A stretch of DNA of 39,643 nt from Clostridia bacterium (GTDB lineage: Bacteria; Bacillota; Clostridia; Oscillospirales; Acutalibacteraceae), in the NCBI GenBank assembly GCA_017472225.1, contig JAFUQS010000009.1, positions 1 to 39,643 on the forward strand, read 5' to 3'. Each line of letters opens with the position of its first letter. The first letter of the stretch is position 1. Under the pieces are notes generated by a model. That model was not told where the DNA came from. It was given only the letters and a program-made list of their open reading frames with translations, and searched no databases. Positions 32,883 to 39,643 of this stretch are shown here, in pieces. Both the position numbers and the translations under genes were made by a program.

Positions 32883-34379
32883 TTATGCATTGAGATAATC
32901 TGTGAAACGAAGGAAAGCTTTTCTGCCGTCTTCGTCTGTTTTGTATACACCTGCATGCTCAAGCACCTTTGCGAAAACGAGTCCGACCTCCTTGCGGATT
33001 ATATCCTCTGCGTTTTCCTTTGTGATGCTGTAGTTATCCTTGAAGGAGTCAACCCATGCTGCGTGCTTTGCAGTTGTTTCGTTTTCTGAAAGATCCTTGC
33101 CGCTGAGAATTGCTTCTTCAACTAGCTTAAGCTCTGTTTTGAGTCTTGAAGGAAGAACGGCAAGACCCATAACCTCAATGAGACCGATGTTTTCCTTTTT
33201 GATGTTGTGAAGCTCCTTATGGGGATGATAAACACCGTCGGGGTGCTGCTCGGTTGTGATGTTGTTGCGAAGAACAAGGTCAAGCTCGAACTTATCTCCA
33301 CGCTTTCTTGCAATGGGAGTGATTGTGTTGTGAGGTGTGCCGTCGGTTTCTGCAAAGATGAAGGCTTCTTCATCGGTATAGCCTCTCCACGCATCAAGAA
33401 TTTTTCCGCCGAGCTGAACAAGTCTGTCGCTGTTTTCACTGCTTATTCTGATAACTGACATGGGCCAGTTCACGATACCTGCCGTCACATCCTCATAGCC
33501 CTTGAAGGTGATTTCCTTTTCGATTGGAGCTTTCGCCATGGGAAATTCATAATTTCCGCCCTGAAAATGCTCATGGGAAAGAATTGAACCGCCGACAATG
33601 GGAAGGTCGGCATTTGAGCCTACAAAATAATGGGGGAAGGTTTTAACAAAGTCAAAAAGCTTTGCAAAAGCCCCTTGGTCGATTTTCATGGGTGTGTGCT
33701 GTGAATTGAAAACGATGCAGTGCTCGTTATAGTAAACATAGGGTGAATATTGGAAGCCCCACTGTGTGCCGCCGATTGTGATGGGGATGATTCTGTGGTT
33801 CTGCCTTGCAGGGTGGTTGAGTCTTCCTGCGTAGCCCTCGTTCTCAACACAAAGAAGGCACTTGGGATATGAGCTTTGGGGAAGGAGCTTTGCCGCTGCA
33901 ATTGCCTTGGGATCCTTTTCCGGCTTTGAAAGGTTAACGGTGATGTCAAGCTCGCCGTATTTTGTTTCTGTTTTCCACTTGAGATCCTTGACAATGCGGT
34001 AGCGTCTTATGTAGTCCGTGTCGCAGCTCAATTTATAGTAATAATCCGTTGCGCTCTCGGGTGAAAGCTCATTATAAAGGCGGTTGAAGGTGTCGATAAC
34101 CTCGGAGGGTCTCGGAACAAGGGCACTCATAACCTTTGTGTCGAAAAGGTCACGGTTGGTAATGTCATTTTCGATAAGACCCTTTTCGGCTGCAAAATCA
34201 AGAATTTCCTTCAGGGTTTCTTCAAGACTTTCGCAAACACATTCCTCTGCAGGCTCTTCATATTCGCTGAGCTGCAGAATTTCAAGGATTCTGTTTGTGC
34301 TGTAAATTACATCGCTCTGCTCAATGAGTCCGCATTCAAGAGCGTAATTGACAAGCTTTTTTATGCTTTTATTTATCAT
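32883..34379 (-). CDS. galT: UDP-glucose-hexose-1-phosphate uridylyltransferase, class II
   Basis: A 498-residue enzyme of the Leloir pathway that swaps UMP between UDP-glucose and galactose-1-phosphate. Length and the segments YPKCLLCVENEGY, HRIIPI, GGSILSHEHFQGG and HPHKELHNIKKENIGLIEVMG are those of class II (Firmicutes) GalT. The start at 34379 has AAAGAGGTG upstream; an in-frame ATG at 34427 would add 16 unrelated residues. A promoter at 34427-34455 drives it. No galK or galE is in the window. Confidence 0.93.
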   Translation of the reverse strand: MINKSIKKLVNYALECGLIEQSDVIYSTNRILEILQLSEYEEPAEECVCESLEETLKEILDFAAEKGLIENDITNRDLFDTKVMSALVPRPSEVIDTFNRLYNELSPESATDYYYKLSCDTDYIRRYRIVKDLKWKTETKYGELDITVNLSKPEKDPKAIAAAKLLPQSSYPKCLLCVENEGYAGRLNHPARQNHRIIPITIGGTQWGFQYSPYVYYNEHCIVFNSQHTPMKIDQGAFAKLFDFVKTFPHYFVGSNADLPIVGGSILSHEHFQGGNYEFPMAKAPIEKEITFKGYEDVTAGIVNWPMSVIRISSENSDRLVQLGGKILDAWRGYTDEEAFIFAETDGTPHNTITPIARKRGDKFELDLVLRNNITTEQHPDGVYHPHKELHNIKKENIGLIEVMGLAVLPSRLKTELKLVEEAILSGKDLSENETTAKHAAWVDSFKDNYSITKENAEDIIRKEVGLVFAKVLEHAGVYKTDEDGRKAFLRFTDYLNA

Positions 34380-34426
34380 GCAAAACACCTCTTTAATTTT
34401 CAGTTGCGCCAAAAGGCACATAATCA

Positions 34427-34455
34427 ATAATATAATACACCAAAGGGAATGTAAA
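34427..34455 (-). promoter_or_regulatory. Promoter of galT
   Basis: On the minus strand TTTACA (34455-34450), 17-base spacer, TATTAT (34432-34427). Confidence 0.65.
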
Positions 34456-34603
34456 AATCAAGGTTAAAGCGGAAAAGAGCCGATAAAAACCTTAACTTCC
34501 TCACGAAGTGTCGCCTGAGCGGAGTTTTTTGTGGCAAAAAGCCATTGCCGGAATAAAATGATATTGAAAAAAGCAAATATTTATTTTTTCCGGAGGTAGA
34601 TTT

Positions 34604-35686
34604 ATGGCAGTGAGAACATCCACCTTTCTCGGCGCAAATACACCGAGAGGCTTTGTATCATTTTTCGATGAGCTTTATAACCCTTATAAAACAACCAATG
34701 CTTACATCATAAAAGGCGGACCCGGTACGGGAAAATCCACCTTCATGAAAAAAATCGGCTCTGCGCTTCATCTTCGTGGCATTGATACCGAATGGGTTTA
34801 CTGTGCCTCGGACCCGAAAAGTCTTGACGGTATTATCGCACCGGAAACAGGCTTTTCAATTGCAGACGGTACCTCGCCTCACACTCTTGAGCCCCGTTTT
34901 CCCGGCTGCAGTGAAAATATCCTTAATCTGGGTCAGTTCTGGAATGAAAATGAGCTGAAACAAAAGGCAGAGAAAATACGCAGCCTCAGTCTGGAAAATT
35001 CACTTTATCACCGAAGAAGTGCAGGTTATCTTTCTGCGGCAGGCAGTGTTGATGATGAAATCAGAATGATATGCTCAGCTTTTATAAATGAAGATAAAAT
35101 CAACAGCTTCACGCTGCGCTTTTCAATGCGGGAGACTCCTAAAAAGAAAAAGTCCGAGCCGGGCAGAAAAATGAAACGCTTCATCAGTGCAATTACTCCG
35201 GAGGGTATTGTTTTTATGGATGACACGGTGGGGAGAATGTGTACAAGAATTATCGGTATTGAGGATGAATATTCGGCTGTATCAGGTCTCATCATGGAAC
35301 GGATTGGCGAAAACGCTGTTAAAAACGGCTACGATGTTATATTTTGTCACTGCCCCATGAGACCCATGGAATGTGAGCATCTGATTATTCCCGAAATCAG
35401 CCTTTGTCTTATGACGGTGAAATCATGTCACAGCATAAGCATTCCTTGTGACAGACTCATTCATGCAAAAAGGTTTTTGCATGAGGGCATGAAGGAAAAC
35501 AGGTCACTTCTGAAGTTTGACAAAAGGCTTAAAGCAGAGCTTATAAATGAGGGTATTGAAAAGCTGAAAAAAGCAAAAGCTGTTCATGACGAGCTGGAAA
35601 AGCTTTATATTGAAAGCATGGACTTCAAGGCATTGAATGAATTTTGCGATGAGTTCATCGAAAGAACGGTCTGTGGCATGAGATGA
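34604..35686 (+). CDS. Orphan P-loop ATPase (PRK06851-like)
   Basis: A 360-residue soluble protein. It starts with a short region (TFLGANTPRGFVSFFDEL), then Walker A GGPGTGKST (about 38-46), GVVYC-like strand VYCASDPKSLDGI, and a later IVFMDDT segment that resembles Walker B. The C-terminus is a charged helix (LKKAKAVHDELEKLY). A second nucleotide-binding half is suggested by internal symmetry in known relatives; the second P-loop is not seen here. Related genes in Firmicutes are uncharacterised. GGAGG (34590s) supports the start. It stands alone, ending at the 35729 hairpin. Confidence 0.7.
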   Translation: MAVRTSTFLGANTPRGFVSFFDELYNPYKTTNAYIIKGGPGTGKSTFMKKIGSALHLRGIDTEWVYCASDPKSLDGIIAPETGFSIADGTSPHTLEPRFPGCSENILNLGQFWNENELKQKAEKIRSLSLENSLYHRRSAGYLSAAGSVDDEIRMICSAFINEDKINSFTLRFSMRETPKKKKSEPGRKMKRFISAITPEGIVFMDDTVGRMCTRIIGIEDEYSAVSGLIMERIGENAVKNGYDVIFCHCPMRPMECEHLIIPEISLCLMTVKSCHSISIPCDRLIHAKRFLHEGMKENRSLLKFDKRLKAELINEGIEKLKKAKAVHDELEKLYIESMDFKALNEFCDEFIERTVCGMR

Positions 35687-35689
35687 TTA

Positions 35690-35720
35690 AGCAGACAGGA
35701 ATTAGCAGGCAGTAGTCAGG
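35690..35720 (+). repeat. GTAGTCA heptamer remnant
   Basis: GCAGACAGGAATTAGCAGGCAGTAGTCAGG: two to three degraded heptamers immediately after the ATPase gene, next to the ACCATTGTA hairpin. Confidence 0.6.
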
Positions 35721-35728
35721 AAAATATG

Positions 35729-35768
35729 AAAACCATTGTATCAGCACTTCAGCTTTTACAATGGTTTT
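35729..35768. repeat. ACCATTGTA repeat hairpin, copy 3 (terminator)
   Basis: The stem AAAACCATTGTA/TACAATGGTTTT (35729-35740, 35757-35768); the loop is the reverse complement of that in other copies. It sits between two convergent genes and probably terminates both. Confidence 0.8.
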
Positions 35769-35847
35769 TGTGTATTTGACTATTCAGCTTTTCGGTTGTT
35801 CACGGGGAATTTCTCTTTTTTTATACCCCACCGTATTTATCATTAAC

Positions 35848-37548
35848 TCAGCAAGCGGGAACAGGGTCTGAAAGCTTGACGAAGTCGATTTTTTCCATCT
35901 TTGTTCTGGGAAGAAGCTCGTGGAATTCAACTCTTCTGGGACAAGCATAAGCTTCCATGTTCTGACGGCAGTATCTGAGAAGCTCTTTTTCAATTTCAGC
36001 CTTGTCAGCCTCGGGGTCACGCAGTGAAACGCAAAGCTTTACATCGGGCTTACCTTCTTCATTATAACCCTGAACTGCACAGACCTCATTGAGATAATCA
36101 AGCTTTTCAAGCTTCTGCTCAATTGTTGCGGGATAAATGTTGTAGCCTGCGATGATGATGATTCTCTTCTTTCTGCCTGAGAAGAATACATAGCCGTCCT
36201 CATCAAGGTAGCCCATATCACCGGTTCTTACCCACTTTTTGCCGTTTTCGTCAATGTAGATACCTGTTTCCTGAATAACATCATCGGGAAGATAACGGTT
36301 CATCATTGTGTCGCCGGCAAAAACGATTTCACCGATTGTACCTGCGGGAAGCTTGTTGCAGTCGTCGTCCCAGATTTCAATTTCAACACCGGGAAGAGGA
36401 TAGCCGGCAGATTCTCTGTTATACTGGAAGTGTGAGTTTGTGGTGCAGACTGCACACATTTCTGTAAGACCGTAGCCACGGCAAAGTCTTGCGGGAGCAC
36501 CGTGCTTTTCCATGATATCGTCAAACTTGCGTACGAATTCGTTTGTAACAACATCGCCGCCTGCAAAAATCATTGCAAGGTTCTTTGTGCCTTCATTTTC
36601 AAAGTTGGGAGCTTCAACAAGCTTCTGGAACATTCTGGGCACGGAAAGAATTTCTGTAACACGGTATTTTCTGATGAGCTCGTTTGCCTGAACGGGGTCA
36701 AGCTTCGGAATCATAATGGGCTGATATGCATTACAGATTGCATAGTGCATCGCACCGCCGAGACCGAAAGCATGGAAGCAGGGGAGAGTACACATTGAAT
36801 AGCACTTGCAGTATTCGTGGTATGTATCAAGAATATAAAGCTTATATGCAAGTGAGTTGAAGGAGAAGTTTGAGTGAATGATGGTCTTGCTCTTACCTGT
36901 TGTTCCGCCGCCGTGAAGATAAATTGCATCGTCCATTCCGGGTGCAGGTGCATCGGGAACCGGGGAAAGGTCCATAGCCATAATATCCATATAGCGCACA
37001 ACATTTTCGTGTTCGGGTACGGGAGCGTTCTGCATTTCATTGCCCTTTGCATATTTGAAAGCGATACCGTCACAGAAGTCTGATGTTGAGCAGACAATTG
37101 CCATGTGCTGTTCGATAACGCTCTTGAAGGGGAGCGCAAAAAGGTCAAGAATGAAAAGACCCTTACTCTTTGTGTGAGCCATGATTTCAAGAAGCTGATT
37201 CGGAGGAGTCATGGGGTGAACAAAGTTTGAAATAACGCCAAGCTTACTGAGAGCATAGAAGGCAATGAAGGCATGGCCGCATGAGGGAAGGAAGGCTGTG
37301 ACAACGTCACCCTTTTTGATTCCCTTTGAATCAAGGAAAGCAGCCATCTTTTCAACATCGTTGAAAAGTCTTGTCATTGATGTTGCACTTTCAAACTGAA
37401 GCACGGGTGTGATAAAGGCATCATATTCGCCGTAGTCGGCTGAAATTTTTGCATAAGCATCCTTAAGATACTGATAGCATGATTCGTTTGTGGGCTCATT
37501 GAGATATCTCTGCTCAGGCACCCTGAAATTTGTTCCTGTTAAATCCAT
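35848..37548 (-). CDS. AMP-forming acyl-CoA ligase/synthetase family protein
   Basis: A 566-residue class I adenylate-forming enzyme (ANL family) that activates a carboxylic acid as acyl-AMP, usually to acyl-CoA. Core motifs: HGGGTTGKSK (about residues 212-221, the P-loop-like A3), RGYGLTE (about 361-367, A5), RTGDMGYLDEDGY (about 456-468, A7/A8), and the catalytic C-terminal lysine in PRTKMEKIDF (about 549-558, A10). The usual Gly before the A10 lysine is Glu. It is a stand-alone gene with GGAAAC-type RBS, divergent from a TetR gene. An 18-base operator sits in its 5' leader (37596-37613). The acid is unknown; medium- or long-chain fatty acid is a guess from size and the TetR pairing. Confidence 0.88.
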   Translation of the reverse strand: MDLTGTNFRVPEQRYLNEPTNESCYQYLKDAYAKISADYGEYDAFITPVLQFESATSMTRLFNDVEKMAAFLDSKGIKKGDVVTAFLPSCGHAFIAFYALSKLGVISNFVHPMTPPNQLLEIMAHTKSKGLFILDLFALPFKSVIEQHMAIVCSTSDFCDGIAFKYAKGNEMQNAPVPEHENVVRYMDIMAMDLSPVPDAPAPGMDDAIYLHGGGTTGKSKTIIHSNFSFNSLAYKLYILDTYHEYCKCYSMCTLPCFHAFGLGGAMHYAICNAYQPIMIPKLDPVQANELIRKYRVTEILSVPRMFQKLVEAPNFENEGTKNLAMIFAGGDVVTNEFVRKFDDIMEKHGAPARLCRGYGLTEMCAVCTTNSHFQYNRESAGYPLPGVEIEIWDDDCNKLPAGTIGEIVFAGDTMMNRYLPDDVIQETGIYIDENGKKWVRTGDMGYLDEDGYVFFSGRKKRIIIIAGYNIYPATIEQKLEKLDYLNEVCAVQGYNEEGKPDVKLCVSLRDPEADKAEIEKELLRYCRQNMEAYACPRRVEFHELLPRTKMEKIDFVKLSDPVPAC

Positions 37549-37595
37549 GGTTAATGTTTCCTTTCAGTTTTCTAATCTTTCTTCATGATTACCCT

Positions 37596-37613
37596 GTGTT
37601 ATATTTCTAACAC
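37596..37613. promoter_or_regulatory. TetR operator 1 (in the acyl ligase leader)
   Basis: GTGTTA TATTTC TAACAC is an inverted repeat. It matches the second site at 37804-37821 in 16 of 18 positions. It lies 20 to 37 bases downstream of the ligase -10 element, so binding would block elongation or open complex formation. Confidence 0.75.
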
Positions 37614-37632
37614 GGTGTAACGTACAATACAG

Positions 37633-37662
37633 ATTATACGTTGCAACACAGGTAAAAGTCAA
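37633..37662 (-). promoter_or_regulatory. Promoter of the acyl ligase gene
   Basis: On the minus strand TTGACT (37662-37657), 18-base spacer and a perfect TATAAT (37638-37633). An AACGTA/TACGTT inverted repeat (37619-37624, 37637-37642) flanks it. Confidence 0.7.
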
Positions 37663-37764
37663 TGTACAATTTGTGATTTTTTGTACCAATTTTAAGAGAT
37701 TTTAATAACTTGTTAAATTTGTGCAAAATCCCTTTTAATGAAGAACAGCTCAGAAAAAAATAAA

Positions 37765-37793
37765 TTGACAGAAATTGTTTGATATGTTATATT
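37765..37793 (+). promoter_or_regulatory. Promoter of the TetR regulator gene
   Basis: Consensus TTGACA (37765-37770), 17-base spacer and TATATT (37788-37793). Confidence 0.8.
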
Positions 37794-37803
37794 AAACTTG
37801 TAA

Positions 37804-37821
37804 GTGTAATATTTGTAACAC
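37804..37821. promoter_or_regulatory. TetR operator 2 (at the regulator start site)
   Basis: GTGTAA TATTTG TAACAC, the second copy of the 18-base near-palindrome, starts 11 bases after the -10 box, so it covers the likely transcription start. This supports autoregulation. Confidence 0.75.
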
Positions 37822-37862
37822 TATGTATCAAATCAAACAATTCAGGTAATGAGGTGAAAGAA

Positions 37863-38465
37863 ATGGCAACAAAGGAATACAGTTGTGTGAAAAGAACAAA
37901 AAGGTCTTTTGAAAACAGCCTTGCTGCTTTGTCGAGGGAAAGACCGCTTAACAAAATTACGGTGAAAATGCTTTGTGAGCATGCGCAGCTCAGCCGTAAT
38001 GCTTTCTATTTTCATTATAAGGATATCAATGACCTTATAACGGATGTTGAAGACGGAATTGTAAATGAGGCTCTTTCTAATTTTGATACCTTCAGGGAAA
38101 TCGGCTTCCCGAAAAATGTCCGTGCAACCATTGTGGCACTCATTGAACTGATTGATTCACGCCGTGAGGTCTGCAGAATGCTTTTTGATTCCTCTGATAC
38201 CTTCACAGCAAAAATGAGCAAGGCATTCTGTGATTTCAACTATCAGTATTTTGAGGAGTACCACGGAAAGGGAAAAATCAACAGAACAAGCTATGATTTC
38301 TTTTATATGTTCATTTCAAGCGGATTTTACGGTCTTTTGAAATATTGGCTTGATAATCCGGAAAAGATGAGCAAGAATGAGCTTATCGGTCTGACTTATG
38401 TTCTGATTAAGAGACTTCTTGTGGTCGGTGACCCGGATATTGAATTCACTCCGAAAAACAGATGA
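37863..38465 (+). CDS. TetR/AcrR family transcriptional regulator
   Basis: A 200-residue dimeric DNA-binding repressor type. The helix-turn-helix is ITVKMLCEHAQLSRNAFYFHYKD (core residues 31-53; the YFHYKD end is diagnostic). The C-terminal domain is a ligand and dimer domain with many aromatic residues (FYMFISSGFYGLLKYWL). The start at 37863 has AGGTGAAA upstream; earlier in-frame codons (37779) overlap the promoter and operator. Divergent from the acyl ligase, with two copies of one operator in between, it most likely represses the ligase and itself, with an acyl or acid ligand as inducer (inference). Confidence 0.9.
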   Translation: MATKEYSCVKRTKRSFENSLAALSRERPLNKITVKMLCEHAQLSRNAFYFHYKDINDLITDVEDGIVNEALSNFDTFREIGFPKNVRATIVALIELIDSRREVCRMLFDSSDTFTAKMSKAFCDFNYQYFEEYHGKGKINRTSYDFFYMFISSGFYGLLKYWLDNPEKMSKNELIGLTYVLIKRLLVVGDPDIEFTPKNR

Positions 38466-38489
38466 TGAAGCCCCGGAAGGAGAACTGAC

Positions 38490-39404
38490 ATGAAGGATAA
38501 TTATGCCGTGAAAGCCGAGAGCCGATACGGAAAATACCTTTTCGCTTATTTTGTAGGCAACGGCGAGGGTGAAGAAAAAATACACTTCGCCGTCAGTGAG
38601 GACGGATACAATTTCAAAGCCCTTAACGGAAATAAGGCTGTCATTGAACAGACAAAGGGAAAAAAGTGTGTCCGTGACCCTTATATTTTCAAAGGCGAGG
38701 ATGAATACTATTATATGGTCGGTACGGACATGAGGTGTGAGGAAGGCTGGGAGTCAAACCATGCCCTTGTCACATGGAGGTCAGAAAATCTTATCGAATG
38801 GACTGACGAAACCATAATTGATATGCAAAAGCTGGGTGCCGGCTTTGAGGATACCACAAGAGCCTGGGCGCCTCAGGCGATATGGGACAAAAAAGAAAAG
38901 AAGTATATGCTTTATTGGGCACATTCGACCAAAAGGCACAACACGGCAGGTATGTATTATGCTTATACTGAGGATATGAAAACCATTACCGAGCCGAAGC
39001 CGCTTTATTGCAGAAGTATTCAGACTATTGACGGCGATATCGTATATAATGAAAAGGATAATTTATATTATCTGTTTTTCAAGCATGACGAGGACCAGAC
39101 CATAGCTTATGTCACAAGTGAAAATCTGACGGGTCCCTACAAGGATGAGCCTGTTGTTGTATCCCTTGCACCGAGCGGAGTTGAGGGCAGTGAGGTTTAT
39201 AAAATCAACGGCACGGACACATACATTATGGTAATGGATGAATACGGCAAGGGGAGATTTTTCATGCAGCAGACGACTGACCTGAAAAATTATCTTCCCG
39301 TTGCAAAAGAGGATTACAGCATGGAATTTTCACCAAGGCACGGGTCAATTGTTGCGATAAGTGATGAGGAATATGAAAGATTGATTGAGTATTTTGGCGA
39401 ATGA
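38490..39404 (+). CDS. GH43-like five-bladed beta-propeller glycosidase
   Basis: A 304-residue protein without a signal peptide. It follows the GH43/62/32 propeller pattern: RDPYIFK (about residues 61-67, the catalytic-base aspartate context), WAPQAIWD (about 123-130), DGDIVYNEKDNLYYLFFKHD (core about 176-195), and GVEGSEVYKI (about 224-233, general-acid glutamate). The repeated strands with WxS/T turns fit. The likely substrate is an alpha-L-arabinofuranoside or xyloside taken into the cell. GGAAGGAG precedes the start; it lies 24 bases after the TetR gene and may be cotranscribed with it, which is unexplained. Confidence 0.8.
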   Translation: MKDNYAVKAESRYGKYLFAYFVGNGEGEEKIHFAVSEDGYNFKALNGNKAVIEQTKGKKCVRDPYIFKGEDEYYYMVGTDMRCEEGWESNHALVTWRSENLIEWTDETIIDMQKLGAGFEDTTRAWAPQAIWDKKEKKYMLYWAHSTKRHNTAGMYYAYTEDMKTITEPKPLYCRSIQTIDGDIVYNEKDNLYYLFFKHDEDQTIAYVTSENLTGPYKDEPVVVSLAPSGVEGSEVYKINGTDTYIMVMDEYGKGRFFMQQTTDLKNYLPVAKEDYSMEFSPRHGSIVAISDEEYERLIEYFGE

Positions 39405-39435
39405 AAAAAAGAACGAGAAATAAGTAAAGTTCTTT

Positions 39436-39463
39436 GGTTACTTTCTTTCAAGAAAGTAACGCC
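39436..39463 (+). terminator. Hairpin after the GH43-like gene
   Basis: GGTTACTTTCTT/AAGAAAGTAAC around a short loop; weak downstream T content, so termination is uncertain. Confidence 0.5.
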
Positions 39464-39503
39464 ATGCGGCGAGCAATAAAAAAATAAAATAGTTAAACAT
39501 ATA

Positions 39504-39547
39504 AAAACCATTGTAAAAAGCTGAAATCTGCTTGATACAATGGTTTT
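39504..39547. repeat. ACCATTGTA repeat hairpin, copy 4
   Basis: The stem AAAACCATTGTA (39504-39515) and TACAATGGTTTT (39536-39547), with a slightly longer loop (AAAAGCTGAAATCTGCTTGA). It lies 100 bases after the GH43-like gene. Confidence 0.8.
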
Positions 39548-39580
39548 CTGTTTTATCCTGTGCCGAAGGCGTCCTTTTTT

Positions 39581-39643
39581 AGTAGTCAGTAGTCAGTAGA
39601 CAGTAGTCAGGACCAATTAAAGTGTATTTGACTTCGCTTTTAT
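39581..39643 (-). repeat. Start of another dispersed repeat copy, cut by the window end
   Basis: AGTAGTCAGTAGTCAGTAG heptamers lead straight into AAAGTGTATTTGACTTCGCTTTTAT, the same boundary seen in inverted copies C and D, so a further minus-oriented copy begins here and runs off the window. Confidence 0.75.

Noticed and set aside
37779-37862. An extended N-terminus for the TetR regulator from the ATG at 37779
   Set aside because: It would overlap the -10 region and operator 2; the start at 37863 has a proper RBS and fits family length.
1-39643. CRISPR array from the repeated heptamers
   Set aside because: Unit is 7 bases with no spacers and no cas genes.

Overview
The window looks like a chromosomal segment of a low-to-mid GC Gram-positive gut-type bacterium of the class Clostridia (most likely Oscillospirales/Ruminococcaceae-like; this is inference). 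The reasons are strong GGAGG ribosome binding sites, TTGACA/TATAAT promoters with 17-base spacers, Firmicutes-style lysine, TPP and cobalamin riboswitches, ECF and ABC nutrient importers, and many dispersed intergenic repeats built on a GTAGTCA heptamer. No phage, plasmid, transposase or CRISPR gene is visible.

Layout. 1-650: a dispersed multi-hairpin repeat. 714-5101: an NAD-dependent epimerase-like SDR (-), a universal-stress-like protein (+), a cobalamin-type riboswitch followed by a degraded ECF transporter (intact EcfT, frameshifted and truncated EcfA, S-component remnant), and a classical SDR (-). 5265-5885: second repeat copy. 5979-9082: metallophosphoesterase, SLOG-like protein, and an NfeD/SPFH membrane pair. 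9083-10250: a repeat cluster. 10252-14078: iron-type alcohol dehydrogenase (-), ABC-F ATPase and PPP-like phosphatase (+). 14242-19065 (-): a compact operon of a two-module SCP2-like protein, a class III aminotransferase, both halves of a split transketolase and a second two-module SCP2-like protein. 19712-22827 (+): promoter, TPP riboswitch, thiamine-binding protein and ThiXYZ-type ABC importer. 22892-27314: a 42-residue basic protein, a CAT-like acetyltransferase, tRNA-Glu, tRNA-Met, tadA, a CPBP protease and a sugar-phosphate transferase interrupted by an amber codon. 27553-31404: a degenerate LCP-like protein, then a lysine riboswitch with a three-gene amino-acid ABC importer. 31433-32095: another repeat copy. 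32124-39404: a CofE-like ligase, class II galT, an orphan P-loop ATPase, an AMP-forming acyl ligase divergent from a TetR regulator with two matching operators, and a GH43-like beta-propeller. 39500-39643: the start of another repeat copy.

How it fits together. Three metabolite riboswitches (corrinoid, thiamine, lysine) sit in front of importers, so the organism scavenges vitamins and amino acids; the corrinoid importer appears broken in this sequence. The most interesting system is the 14.2-19.1 kb operon. A ketol transferase plus a glutamate-1-semialdehyde-aminotransferase-like enzyme, flanked by two lipid-binding-fold proteins, could make a hydrophobic amino-alcohol: ketol transfer to an aldehyde followed by transamination is chemically a route to a 2-amino-1,3-diol, the sphingoid-base head. 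This is a hypothesis from gene context only. Nearby oxidoreductases (714, 4268, 10252) and the TetR-controlled acyl ligase (35848) could supply or process aldehydes or acyl groups, but nothing in the sequence proves the link.
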